Assembly (NCBI RefSeq): GCF_001757355.1
Contig: NZ_MINO01000005.1
Location: 62,001 to 126,000, forward strand
Length of the DNA: 64,000 nucleotides
Direction: 5' to 3'
Source of the DNA: Sphingobium phenoxybenzoativorans
GTDB taxonomy: Bacteria > Pseudomonadota > Alphaproteobacteria > Sphingomonadales > Sphingomonadaceae
Below the pieces are notes generated by a model, which was given only the letters and a program-made list of their open reading frames with translations, was not told the DNA's origin and searched no databases. A program made the position numbers and the translations under genes. Within the stretch, counting starts at the first letter, position 1. Every line of letters starts with the position of its first letter. Below are positions 7,284 through 15,318 of the stretch, piece after piece.

Positions 7284-9368
7284 TCACATGCCGATACCGG
7301 GTCCGCTGCGCTCCCGGCCGATGGTCCAGCTCACCGAGTCGCTGCCGCGCATGATGCCGGACATGGTCTTGCCGATATGGCGTTCGATCTCGGGCCGCCA
7401 GGGTACCAGCGTGAACTCCCGGCTTTTCTCGATCAGCGCAAATTTGCCCGACGCCAGGGTGACCGTGCGCTTGTACGTCCCCTCGATCGTCTCGCCCGGC
7501 CTTGCCTCAGCAAAGGGTATGCCCAGTTCCTTGGATAGCTGGCCGGCGGTCGCGCGGACATCGCGGTCGCGCAAGGTTCGCAGCAGGTGATTGCGGTTGA
7601 ACAGGAGATCCCGTCCCTGCCGTTCAATGAGCTGCTCGTCGATCAGCCATTGCTGCCGCCGCACAACCGCGTTGCGCACCTCCGCGCCATACCCCTCGGG
7701 GGAGAGCGTCTGCCGGTCGGTTGAGGTCAGCTCCCTGTCCAGCCAGGTCACCGCCCGCACGTTGGTCTGCCTCTCGATCGGCGTATTGGACAGCATCTCG
7801 ATTTTGACTGGGCGCTCGCGCTGCTTCTGCCGCTCATAGGCAAGCACAGTATCGAGATAATCGGGCGCGATCCGCCATGTGCCATTGGGCTCGCGCTCCA
7901 GTTGACCCGTGGCCTTGCGGATCGCCTCCAGACGCCGGACATGGGTCTGCGCATAGGTCTCCATAGCGTTGGGATCATGGCGCAGATGGATGTCGACATT
8001 ATAGCGCCCGCCATTGGCGGCGGCGACCTCGACGATGGTCCGGTCGGCGGGGCGCAGCTGGACTTCCTTGGGATCAAGGCGCACCAGCCCGCCCATGGGG
8101 GTGGGCGTGTCCTCAAGACCGATATCGACATAATGGCTGCGGCCATCGATCCCATCGACAATCAGATAGCGGCGGTCATGATGATCGTCAGCCGCGCCCC
8201 GCTTCATGACCTTGCCGATGATGGAGCCACTCGACGGCGTATCGATGCCGTGAACGACATAGCGATCCTTGTCCGCACCGCGTGGACGGTCGATCGCTTG
8301 GTTGATACCCGCGTCCTGGTCCTTCGCCGCCAGCATCTCCTTGTGCATGGTGCGGATGATATCGCCGCGCCGGCCCATGTCGGAGAGGGTCTGCTCCATG
8401 TCGGTCGCTAGGGTCCAGGAGAGCGGACCAGCCTTCTCGGCAAGCTCCATCCGTTCAAGCACGCGCAGCCGCGCGACCAGCAGCTGGTGATAGCTGGCGT
8501 CGCCCGCCATCGGCCCCGCGATCTGGCGCAGGTCGATGACATGGTCCCTGGCCTGGTCCAGGACTGCACGATCGAGACGGGTCAGCCGTTCGGCGTCCAC
8601 CTCATGTTCGAGCTGCTGGCGCACCTCGAGCTCGCTTTGCGGACCAAGCGCCCGGGTCATGATTTCTGAGGCGCGATAGCGGATGCCATGGGCGATATAG
8701 TCACCGGCGATATTGAGGGTCTTGCCGTCTTCGGTGACGCCCCGGATCAGGATATGGCTATGGGGATGGCCGGTATCGAAATGGTCGACCGCTACCCAGT
8801 CGAGATTGGTGCCAAGATCCTGCTCCATTTTCGCCATGAGGTCGCGGGTGAAGCCGCGCAGGCTGCCGAACGCCGGACCATCCTCGGGCGCAACGATCAG
8901 GCGGAACTGATGCCGGTCCCCTGCCCCGCGCTCCGTGAACGCCTTGGCGTCCGCCTCGTCGGCAAAGGTCGTATAGAAGCGGCCCGGCTCGCCATCGCGG
9001 CTGACGCCGTCGCGCTCCAGATAGCGCATATGGATGGCGACCGCCCCAGCCTTGCCCGCGAGCTTCACGACCCGCGCCTTCACCGTCACCCGGCGGGGCC
9101 GCACCCGCATGCCGCTGCCCCGGTCGAACGACCAGCCCGAGCCGCGCGGAACCGCCGCTGCGATCTTCGCGCCGCGACCCCGCGCATTGAACCGGCCCGA
9201 GCGCGGCGCGGGAGATGAGGATGGCGATCCCAAGCGGCGCGGATTGCCGCCCCGCCGCGCCACCTGTTCGAGCAGCTTCGCGCGGAGCCTGGGTGTAGGC
9301 GACGCACCACCGCCATCCCGGCGGGCGCGGCCAAGGCGCGGCTTAAAGAGATCATCATCCTGTGCCAT
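7284..9368 (-). CDS. VirD2-like relaxase with DUF3363 domain
   Basis: About 694 residues. The N-terminal quarter is basic and low-complexity. The relaxase core (about 90-260) holds the histidine triad DHFDTGHPHSHILIRG that coordinates the metal for strand nicking; the catalytic Tyr is probably in the MRYLERDGV segment (about residue 115). The C-terminal half is DUF3363, typical of sphingomonad and rhizobial plasmid/ICE relaxases. It cuts oriT and pilots DNA in conjugation. Starts at 9371 (ATGATG) or 9395 (TTG/ATG context) are possible; I use MAQDDDLF at 9368 as most like the family. No coupling-protein or T4SS genes occur nearby. Confidence 0.88.
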   Translation of the reverse strand: MAQDDDLFKPRLGRARRDGGGASPTPRLRAKLLEQVARRGGNPRRLGSPSSSPAPRSGRFNARGRGAKIAAAVPRGSGWSFDRGSGMRVRPRRVTVKARVVKLAGKAGAVAIHMRYLERDGVSRDGEPGRFYTTFADEADAKAFTERGAGDRHQFRLIVAPEDGPAFGSLRGFTRDLMAKMEQDLGTNLDWVAVDHFDTGHPHSHILIRGVTEDGKTLNIAGDYIAHGIRYRASEIMTRALGPQSELEVRQQLEHEVDAERLTRLDRAVLDQARDHVIDLRQIAGPMAGDASYHQLLVARLRVLERMELAEKAGPLSWTLATDMEQTLSDMGRRGDIIRTMHKEMLAAKDQDAGINQAIDRPRGADKDRYVVHGIDTPSSGSIIGKVMKRGAADDHHDRRYLIVDGIDGRSHYVDIGLEDTPTPMGGLVRLDPKEVQLRPADRTIVEVAAANGGRYNVDIHLRHDPNAMETYAQTHVRRLEAIRKATGQLEREPNGTWRIAPDYLDTVLAYERQKQRERPVKIEMLSNTPIERQTNVRAVTWLDRELTSTDRQTLSPEGYGAEVRNAVVRRQQWLIDEQLIERQGRDLLFNRNHLLRTLRDRDVRATAGQLSKELGIPFAEARPGETIEGTYKRTVTLASGKFALIEKSREFTLVPWRPEIERHIGKTMSGIMRGSDSVSWTIGRERSGPGIGM

Positions 9369-9371
9369 CAT

Positions 9372-9380
9372 GCAGGATAT
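9372..9380 (-). other. Sequence matching MOBP nic consensus at relaxase start
   Basis: Minus-strand ATATCCTGC is identical to the nic core of RP4/Ti-type origins (YATCCTG|C). It lies directly in front of the relaxase initiation codons. A 9-base match occurs by chance occasionally, so this is a weak candidate next to the hairpin-linked site at 9559-9567. Confidence 0.25.
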
Positions 9381-9509
9381 GGCGAAGGACAGCATCCCGC
9401 CTCAAGTATCTCTCGGAAAAGGGGCGGGAAACCGCCATTTCCAGAGCCAATGGTGCCAAAGTATCTCCTGATCCGCTGCGCGGAGACAGGCCGTCTCCTC
9501 AAAAAAAGA

Positions 9510-9571
9510 TGTGCAGACAAAGCGTTAGCCCGCAAAATACGGTGAGCCGTTGCGGGCTTTATCTTGCACAT
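9510..9571. other. Nested inverted repeat, candidate oriT
   Basis: Inner arms AGCCCGCAA (9527-9535) and TTGCGGGCT (9550-9558) are perfect; outer arms ATGTGCA (9510-9516) and TGCACAT (9565-9571) are also perfect, giving a 62-bp nested palindrome 140 bp upstream of the relaxase gene. After the inner right arm comes TTATCTTGC (9559-9567), one mismatch from the MOBP nic consensus, with the expected nick 8 bases from the arm as in RP4. A plain transcription terminator is the alternative. Confidence 0.4.
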
Positions 9572-9666
9572 ACCCCCTTCTCCCCAGCCCCTTCTCCATC
9601 TTGCCTTTTGTTCCGTATTTGTTCTATCCTCCCTTCCTCACAGAATCAGGAGCAGGGACAAGGCAT

Positions 9667-10028
9667 ATGGGCGTGGAGATTGCAACGAGCGATGACCATA
9701 GACTGGGTCTGACAGGCGATGTCGAGACGGTGCTCGACCTCCCCGCCCGCGCGAAAACGGACGGTTTTCGCTGGCGATTTCCGATGGGAGTCTGATCCGT
9801 GGCGACTATGATACGCAGGCCAAAGCCTGGCGCTTTGGGGTGCTGGCGGAGGGGGCTGCGATCATCGCGATACGCTCGGATGGGACAGGTGACCGGCTCC
9901 ATATCGCCTGGCGGATCGACTGGATTACGCTTGCCTGCGGCAGCGATACGCTCTGCCCGATTGATGCCGATGCCGCGAGCGATACACGGCAGCTCGTGCT
10001 CGATATCGATGTAAGGAAGGCAGCCTAG
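9667..10028 (+). pseudogene. Unknown ~120-residue protein with a -1 frameshift
   Basis: Begins MGVEIATSDDHRLGLTGDVE at ATG 9667 and stops early after RWRFPMGV. Moving back one base at 9783 restores a long natural frame: DGSLIRGDYDTQAKAWRFGV, LHIAWRIDWITLACGSDTLC, ending at TAG 10028. Codon use is typical on both sides, so one base was probably lost from a single gene. Recognised only as the sort of small protein found beside relaxases in sphingomonad elements; function unknown. Its 3' end overlaps the convergent MNT-HEPN gene by 4 bp. Confidence 0.6.
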
Positions 10029-10936
10029 GCCGCCCTGGCGAGGCTCTCGATCCGCAGTTCACAGGCGGCACGGACCAGCGTCTGCAGCAGCGCAACACGG
10101 GCGGCGATCCAGTCCAGCTGCTCGGCGGTGATGCGGTAGGAGCGCGAATAGCGGGCCTTTACATAGGCGTCGCGCAGCAGCGCATAGCAGCGTTTTTCAA
10201 ACCGGTTCTCGCGCGGCCAGACCGCTTTGAGCGACGGTTCAAGCTCTTCGGCCATCTCGCGCAGGCGGTTGAGATTATGGGTCTTGGGGCTGTATAAGGT
10301 GCGGACCAGGAACAGGCAGTGGTAGAAGCGTTCTGTGGCTTGGTGGAGGAGAAATGCCGCCTCCTTCTGCATACCTTTCCCGCGCGCATCCTCAGCTAAG
10401 CTAAGGAAATTTCCAGCGCTTTCGAACCACTCTTCATAATAATCCCGCGTCTCTTGAAGTGCCTGTTCGGGCGACAGCGGCTGGGGCTCGGCAAAGGGAT
10501 GGCCGGGCTCCTCGAACAGCACAATGCCTTCACGCAGGATGTCCATGAAGAAGTAGCGGCCAAGGCGCAGCTTCTCGTTCACATCGTCGAGGCTGTGATA
10601 GATCGGGCCGGTCGGCGTGCGCAGGATGGTCCCCGCCGACAGGTCAGCGATGAACTGGTTCTCGATCTTCTCCCAGAACTCGGCGACGTCGGTGAGGTCG
10701 TCATGATTGACGACGACCAGCAGGTCATAGTCGGAATAATAGCGGCCGATTGGGTCTTCGACCCAGTCGCCGCGCGCATAGCTGCCGAACAGGATGATCT
10801 TCAACAGCCTGCCATTGCGGAAGCGCGGCTGGGTGCGCTGCGCCGTCGCTTTGGCAAAGCCGGCGCGCAAAGTCTCGACCACATAGGCGAGCTCGCGCCG
10901 CTTGCCTTCGGGCAGATGATCGAGGCTGGTCTTCAT
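10025..10936 (-). CDS. Fused nucleotidyltransferase-HEPN protein (MNT-HEPN in one chain)
   Basis: 303 residues. N-terminal polymerase-beta-like nucleotidyltransferase: IILFGSYARGDW (G-S-x-x-R-G-D) and YSDYDLLVVV supply the catalytic carboxylates. C-terminal HEPN-like helical domain (about 165-295) with HQATERFYHCLFLV and the KTHNL element common in MNT-linked HEPN proteins. Separate MNT/HEPN pairs are toxin-antitoxin systems in which the MNT adenylylates the HEPN RNase; a fusion may act as a self-regulated module or defence factor (inference). ATG 10936 is chosen over TTG 10945. It is cargo of the tRNA-Phe element. Confidence 0.85.
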   Translation of the reverse strand: MKTSLDHLPEGKRRELAYVVETLRAGFAKATAQRTQPRFRNGRLLKIILFGSYARGDWVEDPIGRYYSDYDLLVVVNHDDLTDVAEFWEKIENQFIADLSAGTILRTPTGPIYHSLDDVNEKLRLGRYFFMDILREGIVLFEEPGHPFAEPQPLSPEQALQETRDYYEEWFESAGNFLSLAEDARGKGMQKEAAFLLHQATERFYHCLFLVRTLYSPKTHNLNRLREMAEELEPSLKAVWPRENRFEKRCYALLRDAYVKARYSRSYRITAEQLDWIAARVALLQTLVRAACELRIESLARAA

Positions 10937-11014
10937 GGAAAACAATCCTAACCCGCTATGACGCGGCCGCCAACCGTGCCGCGCGATTTGCGTCGGAATT
11001 GGCGGCGATGGTGG

Positions 11015-11353
11015 TCACCACAGCCATAAGCGCCTCCATCGGCGGCGCGGGGCCGGAACGCTACCATAGCGCAACGCATGATCGAGAAGGCCGATGGCCT
11101 TGGCCATGTGGCGCTCGACCATGGTGATGGAAAGACCTGTGGCCTTGGCGATCTCGCGATACGACATAGCGTCCATCCGCGCGGCCAGGAAGATCTCCCG
11201 TGTCCGCACGGGCATCGCCTTCAATGTCGCCTCCAGCAGCGCAAGCGTTTGCGGATCGGGTGCTTGCTCACCTGCGCTATCCTGCCTCTGCGACCGCTCC
11301 AGCGCATGCCGCGCGCGCTGCCGCAGGTCCGGTTTGCCAATGTCATCCGTCAT
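11015..11353 (-). CDS. Sigma-70 region 4-like DNA-binding protein
   Basis: 112 residues. The region AMPVRTREIFLAARMDAMSY then REIAKATGLSITMVERHMAK is a sigma factor region 4 helix-turn-helix, as in ECF sigma factors, but region 2 (core RNA polymerase and -10 recognition) is absent. It could therefore be a stand-alone regulator rather than a working sigma factor. The Arg/Trp-rich tail is odd. ATG 11353 has GGAGTGAGGAC upstream. Located between the MNT-HEPN gene and the integrase, so probably part of the mobile element. Confidence 0.75.
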   Translation of the reverse strand: MTDDIGKPDLRQRARHALERSQRQDSAGEQAPDPQTLALLEATLKAMPVRTREIFLAARMDAMSYREIAKATGLSITMVERHMAKAIGLLDHALRYGSVPAPRRRWRRLWLW

Positions 11354-11749
11354 GTCCTCACTCCTTCCAACAGCCGCAACCGGCGCCGGAATGGCGGATG
11401 GGCGGCAGGAGCAGCACGCCAGGCCCGCCGGCAGAGCCGGGCTGCATCCGCAAGGACCGAAACGAAAGTGGAGGAGCCGGGCGAAGCCCGGCTTGCGGCC
11501 TGGCGCGGCGGGCCTAGAGGGCGGCGACGCCCATCCGCCAGAAAGGACGCCGCCAGGCCAAACGCCGCCGCGCGCCGCGCGGCGACCGCTGGACGGCGCG
11601 CAGTGCCGGCCCTCACGTTACGGATCGTCGCCCGGCAGGGACGAGACGCGCAACGCGCGGCCCGGTGGCGCGAAGCGGAGTAGAGCCGGGTCGCGCCAAG
11701 GTGCGGAACGCACGGAAACTAAGTCTTCAGATCAGCGCAATGCGGACCC
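11354..11749. other. Very GC-rich 400-bp gap, no gene seen
   Basis: Between the sigma-like gene and the integrase stop. Rich in GGCGCGG/CCGCGCC runs and short palindromes; all frames are open only because of the base composition and give Arg/Ala-rich nonsense. No ribosome site, promoter or recognisable fragment found. Confidence 0.5.
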
Positions 11750-12979
11750 TTACGCCTGGCGGAAATTTCCGCTCAGTATCTTCGCTCCGTCACGCAACTG
11801 GTCGAGATAATCCGACCAGGCCTGCATCATGCGGACGCGCTCATCCCAATGCTCGCCGCGCAGATACGCCCGACGCACATCATTATTTTCGACGTGGGCA
11901 AGCTGACGTTCAATGGCATCCGGGTGCCATTGCCCGCTTTCGTTGAGCAAAGTGCTCGCCATCGCGCGAAACCCATGGCCCGTCATCTCAGTCTTATCAT
12001 ATCCGATGCGGCGCAAAGCCGCATTGACCGTATTCTCGGAAATGCATCGGTCCGGCGTCCTTACGCTGGGAAAAAGATATTTTGATGTTCCGCTCATCGG
12101 CTTGAGACGTCGAACGAGCGAGATCACCTGTGATGACAGCGGCACCCTATGCGGGCGGCGCATCTTCATTTTTGCCGGGCCGATGGTCCAGACTGCTTCT
12201 TCGAGGTCAAACTCACTCCACTCAGCCATTCGCAGTTCGCCCGGTCTCACAAAGACATGCGGGGCCAGCCGGAGCGCAGCCTCGACAACGGGCTGACCTT
12301 CATACCCTTCAATTTCGCGGAGCAGCTGCCCGACCTTGACTGGTTCGACGATAGCCGCACGATGCGTTACCTTCGGCGTGATCAGCGCGCCCAGCAAATC
12401 CACCGATATGTCACGCTGGGCTCTACCGGTAGCGATGGCATAACGGAAAATGCTTCCACAGGTGCTGCGCAACCGCCTAGCGGTCTCGTAGCGCCCGCGC
12501 GCCTCAACAGTCCTCAAAACGGTCAGCAATTCCGCCGGCTTGATCTGACCGATTGGCCTAGTTCCCAATAACGGTTCTGCAAGGCCAAGCATCCACCGCA
12601 TTTTTTCGATCGTACCCGCTGCGCGACCTTCCGCTTCCAACTTAGCGACCCATTCATCCGCTACTGCCTTGAAGCTATCCCCTGCCGACAATGAACCGAC
12701 CCCCCGGGTGAGCTTCTTATAGCTGGAAGGGTTGATTCCCTGCGCAAGCAAATCCCGTGCCTTGGTCTGCGCAAGCCTGACCTCTTTAAGGCTCACTTCT
12801 GGATAAATACCCAGCGAAAGCGTTGCGCGCTTGTCGGCATGCTTATAGTCCATCCGCCAGTATCGCGACCCGTTGGGATGAACCAACAGATACAGGCCAT
12901 GGCCGTCGGCCATTTTATAAGCCTTTTCCTTGGCTTTCGCCGCCCGGACCGCTTTGTCTGTCAGCATTTTACGGTACAT
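11750..12979 (-). CDS. P4-type tyrosine integrase
   Basis: About 409 residues. N-terminal DUF4102 arm-binding domain (MLTDKAVRAAKAKEKAYKMA, YWRMDYKHADKRATLSLGIY), SAM-like core-binding domain around residues 110-200, and catalytic domain with the first Arg in HVFVRPGELRMAEW, H-G-F-R in MTGHGFRAMASTLLNESG, and the C-terminal HVENNDVRRAYLRGEHWDER block carrying the nucleophile Tyr. Integrases of this family target tRNA 3' ends; tRNA-Phe lies 150 bp upstream on the same strand. ATG 12979 used; ATG 12967 (MLTDKAV) is equally good by homology. Confidence 0.95.
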   Translation of the reverse strand: MYRKMLTDKAVRAAKAKEKAYKMADGHGLYLLVHPNGSRYWRMDYKHADKRATLSLGIYPEVSLKEVRLAQTKARDLLAQGINPSSYKKLTRGVGSLSAGDSFKAVADEWVAKLEAEGRAAGTIEKMRWMLGLAEPLLGTRPIGQIKPAELLTVLRTVEARGRYETARRLRSTCGSIFRYAIATGRAQRDISVDLLGALITPKVTHRAAIVEPVKVGQLLREIEGYEGQPVVEAALRLAPHVFVRPGELRMAEWSEFDLEEAVWTIGPAKMKMRRPHRVPLSSQVISLVRRLKPMSGTSKYLFPSVRTPDRCISENTVNAALRRIGYDKTEMTGHGFRAMASTLLNESGQWHPDAIERQLAHVENNDVRRAYLRGEHWDERVRMMQAWSDYLDQLRDGAKILSGNFRQA

Positions 12980-13000
12980 TTCCCAATCCGCTGGTCGATG

Positions 13001-13021
13001 TACCGTATTTATACCGTATTT
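13001..13021. promoter_or_regulatory. 11-bp direct repeats upstream of the integrase
   Basis: TACCGTATTT occurs at 13001-13010 and again at 13012-13021, one helical turn apart, and the inverted core ACGGTA lies at 12971-12976. Placement between integrase and tRNA-Phe suits integrase arm sites or binding sites for the AlpA-like protein. Confidence 0.35.
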
Positions 13022-13131
13022 TAGAATGGCAGGCAACAGACCAGCCCGGATGCCAGTGGATCAGACTTGGCCAAAAACCCCGGAAAACATGGACTTTTGT
13101 GGATGGTGATGGATGTCTGCGGAAGGGGTGA

Positions 13132-13153
13132 TGGTGCCCGGGGACGGAGTCGA
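13132..13153 (-). other. Probable attachment site at tRNA-Phe 3' end
   Basis: P4-type integrases usually recombine within the T-arm/3' end of a tRNA, leaving the tRNA intact on the int side. The tRNA is complete here and int is adjacent, so this is the likely att junction. I looked for a second copy of the 3' end between 1 and 13,100 and did not see one; it may be outside the window or degraded. Confidence 0.3.
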
Positions 13154-13207
13154 ACCGCCGACACTGCGATTTTCAGTCGCATGCTCTACCAACTGAGCTA
13201 CCCGGGC
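13132..13207 (-). tRNA. tRNA-Phe (anticodon GAA)
   Basis: 76 nt including encoded CCA. Acceptor stem GCCCGGG/CCCGGGC, D-arm with TAGCTCAGTTGGTAGAGC, anticodon loop CTGAAAA with GAA, and T-arm GGTTCGACTCC. The cloverleaf is complete. It is the boundary of the accessory region: the integrase gene sits just downstream of its 3' end. Confidence 0.97.
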
Positions 13208-13279
13208 GAGCGCGCCAGCGAAGCGTGGCGCGATTGGGAGCGCTGCCTATAGGCGCGGGCCGGGCCTGATGTCTACCCT

Positions 13280-13459
13280 TTAATCCTCGTCATTTTCATG
13301 ATCGCCCGACTCGTTTGCAACGGGCCGTCCGGGAACCCGATATCCCTCCCCCAGCCACTGGAGAAGGTCTCGATCCCGGCAGGCGGTCGAGCAGAAGGGG
13401 CGTTGTTCCTGCGTCTGCGGCTTGCCGCAAACGGGGCAGTCATGAGTCTTATTCGGCAT
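13280..13459 (-). CDS. yacG: DNA gyrase inhibitor / zinc-binding YacG
   Basis: 59 residues beginning MPNKTHDCPVCGKPQTQEQR and continuing PFCSTACRDRDLLQWLGEGY. The four cysteines CPVC...CSTAC bind zinc; the following DLLQWL helix is the family signature. YacG binds GyrB and blocks gyrase activity in E. coli. ATG 13459 is chosen by family length; it overlaps the 3' end of the RNase gene by 11 bp, so translation is coupled. Acidic tail ends HENDED. Confidence 0.9.
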   Translation of the reverse strand: MPNKTHDCPVCGKPQTQEQRPFCSTACRDRDLLQWLGEGYRVPGRPVANESGDHENDED

Positions 13460-14438
13460 AGCCAGCGGATATGGCGAGCGCAGCATCAGCGCGCAAGCCG
13501 ACATGGCCACCACGACGGCGCTCCAGCATGGCAATCCAGTCCGGCGCTTTGTGCAGCCGGTCAATCACGGCCGGCCCGGAAACCAGCGTCACCGGGCCAC
13601 CATTGCCATGCCGTTCTCCCCGGCGGATAAGCGCCAGGGCTGCGGTCAGCACCTTATCCTCCCGCACAATCTCCATAAGGTTTGGCCGTTCCCGTTTGCG
13701 GATGATCTGGATGAAACCGAAACCGTTTACGGCGGTCCGCTCGAACGGCAGCGGCAATATCTTGTCGATCTGCGCTGCTGCGATGGCGCGCTCATCCTTG
13801 TTGTTCATTGTCGGCAGATCGATGCCAATGGAACCTGCCAGCCCCATACGCCGGATCGCCTGGGCGGCCAGCTTCGCGCCCTTCGGCCCTAGCTGCGCCG
13901 GGGGCAGCGAGCCGTCAACGTCGATCAGGATCATGGCGGGCGTCAGGAAAATGCGGAGCGCCGCATCCTCCGCGCCAACATCGCCGGTCATGGCCTCCTC
14001 CAGCGTTTCGGACCAGCCATGCGCCTCCAGCCGATCCTCCTCATGCGCCGGACAGGGCGTGATCGGGATGCCGGTCGCGCGCAACCGCTGGAGCAGACTC
14101 GGTCCCGGCCGCGCCTTCGCCCCCGGCTGGGCAATGCGCCCCTTGGCCAGCTTGTCGCGCCCGTCCTCGCCAATGCGCTCGCGCAGAATATCGATGAGCA
14201 CGACCGTGCCCTCGGCGATCTTTGGCGGGATCGGCTCGATCAGCACCTCCTCGCCACTGTCGAGGCGGGCGATGCCGCGCTTGCGGGGAATGACGGTGCG
14301 AACCAGCCGCCCCTGCGCCACAGCCCCGGCCAGCACATGCCTGCCCTCACGCTCGACCAATGCCTCGACCAGCCGGCCCTTCTCGATCAGCGCAGCCCGG
14401 CTTTCGCCAATGCCTTCCTCGTACAGCCATTCAGCCAC
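13449..14438 (-). CDS. rng: Ribonuclease E/G family protein
   Basis: About 329 residues, shorter than E. coli RNase G (489). Contains the family blocks VLIDILRERIG, AMILIDVDGSLPP, RRMGLAGSIGIDLPTM and ERTAVNGFGFIQIIRKRERP, the last corresponding to the conserved catalytic C-terminal part; the metal-ligand Asp residues lie in IDVDG and GIDLP. No clear N-terminal S1 domain, so it is the compact form found in alphaproteobacteria. GTG 14438 is used because it overlaps the maf stop (GTGGCTGA); an upstream ATG at 14477 would extend into maf. Confidence 0.85.
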   Translation of the reverse strand: MAEWLYEEGIGESRAALIEKGRLVEALVEREGRHVLAGAVAQGRLVRTVIPRKRGIARLDSGEEVLIEPIPPKIAEGTVVLIDILRERIGEDGRDKLAKGRIAQPGAKARPGPSLLQRLRATGIPITPCPAHEEDRLEAHGWSETLEEAMTGDVGAEDAALRIFLTPAMILIDVDGSLPPAQLGPKGAKLAAQAIRRMGLAGSIGIDLPTMNNKDERAIAAAQIDKILPLPFERTAVNGFGFIQIIRKRERPNLMEIVREDKVLTAALALIRRGERHGNGGPVTLVSGPAVIDRLHKAPDWIAMLERRRGGHVGLRADAALAISAGYAE

Positions 14439-15003
14439 AGGGATATCCCACTGCAAGAAGCAAGGTCCGCACTTCATAGAGCGGCAGCCCCATGATCCCA
14501 GGATGACTGCCCTGGATCGTGCGAATCAGCCCGGCAGCGCGCCCCTGTATGGCGTATCCGCCCGCTTTCCCTTCCCACTCTCCGCTTGCGATATAGGCGT
14601 CGATCTCACCGGGATGCAGACGCTTGAACGTGACGATGCTCTCCGACAACCGATGACGCGCCTTTCCGTCCGGCGCGATCAGGGTGACGGCGCTCAGCAC
14701 ACGATGACGGCGGCCCGACAACAGTTCCAGACACATGCGCGCGTCGTGCCCGGTTTCCGTCTTGGGCAATATGCGTCGGCGAGCGGCAACAACGGTGTCG
14801 CCGGACAGGATCAGGGCACCGGGATGCCGCTCGGCCACGGCCACGCCCTTCTCGGCCGCAACACGCGCGGCGTAACGCGCAGGCAGCTCGTCTTTGCGCG
14901 GAGTTTCATCAATGTCAGCGGGATCAATGGCATCAGGAGTCACGCCGATCTGCTTCAGCAAATCGAGGCGGCGCGGCGATGCCGATGCAAGGATCAGGCG
15001 CAT
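14431..15003 (-). CDS. maf: Maf-like nucleoside triphosphate pyrophosphatase
   Basis: 190 residues. RLILASASPRRLDLLKQIGV is the family signature, with SGDTVV and KTETGHDARMCLELLSGRRH further on, and the GGYAIQG loop near 150. Maf proteins hydrolyse modified or canonical dTTP/UTP, cleaning the nucleotide pool and affecting division. ATG 15003 preferred over TTG 15012. It lies 16 bp downstream of infA and overlaps rng, in a compact infA-maf-rng-yacG unit on the minus strand. Confidence 0.93.
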   Translation of the reverse strand: MRLILASASPRRLDLLKQIGVTPDAIDPADIDETPRKDELPARYAARVAAEKGVAVAERHPGALILSGDTVVAARRRILPKTETGHDARMCLELLSGRRHRVLSAVTLIAPDGKARHRLSESIVTFKRLHPGEIDAYIASGEWEGKAGGYAIQGRAAGLIRTIQGSHPGIMGLPLYEVRTLLLAVGYPCG

Positions 15004-15018
15004 GTCGCCCAATTCCGG

Positions 15019-15237
15019 TTATTTGAAGCGGTAGGTAATCCGACCCTTGGTCAGATCATAAGGCGTCAGTTCGACAAGCACTTCGTCGCCCACCAGCACG
15101 CGGATGCGGTTCTTGCGCATCTTGCCAGCGGTGTGGCCGAGGATTTCGTGATCATTTTCCAACTTCACGCGGAACATGGCGTTGGGGAGAAGCTCCACAA
15201 CCGATCCGCGCATTTCAAGAAGTTCTTCTTTCGCCAT
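15019..15237 (-). CDS. infA: Translation initiation factor IF-1
   Basis: 72-residue OB-fold factor that occupies the ribosomal A site during initiation. Sequence [20 protein letters not shown] then [20 protein letters not shown] and [20 protein letters not shown] is almost invariant in alphaproteobacteria. ATG 15237 is used on family length; an upstream in-frame codon adds 12 residues without support. First gene of the infA-maf-rng-yacG unit. Confidence 0.97.
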   Translation of the reverse strand: MAKEELLEMRGSVVELLPNAMFRVKLENDHEILGHTAGKMRKNRIRVLVGDEVLVELTPYDLTKGRITYRFK

Positions 15238-15318
15238 ATATTCCGATAAGCCTGAGAAAATTCGCGCCGCCATAGCGCCAAAAGCCGCGAATGAAAAGCT
15301 GAACCGTGCCCATCGTCG

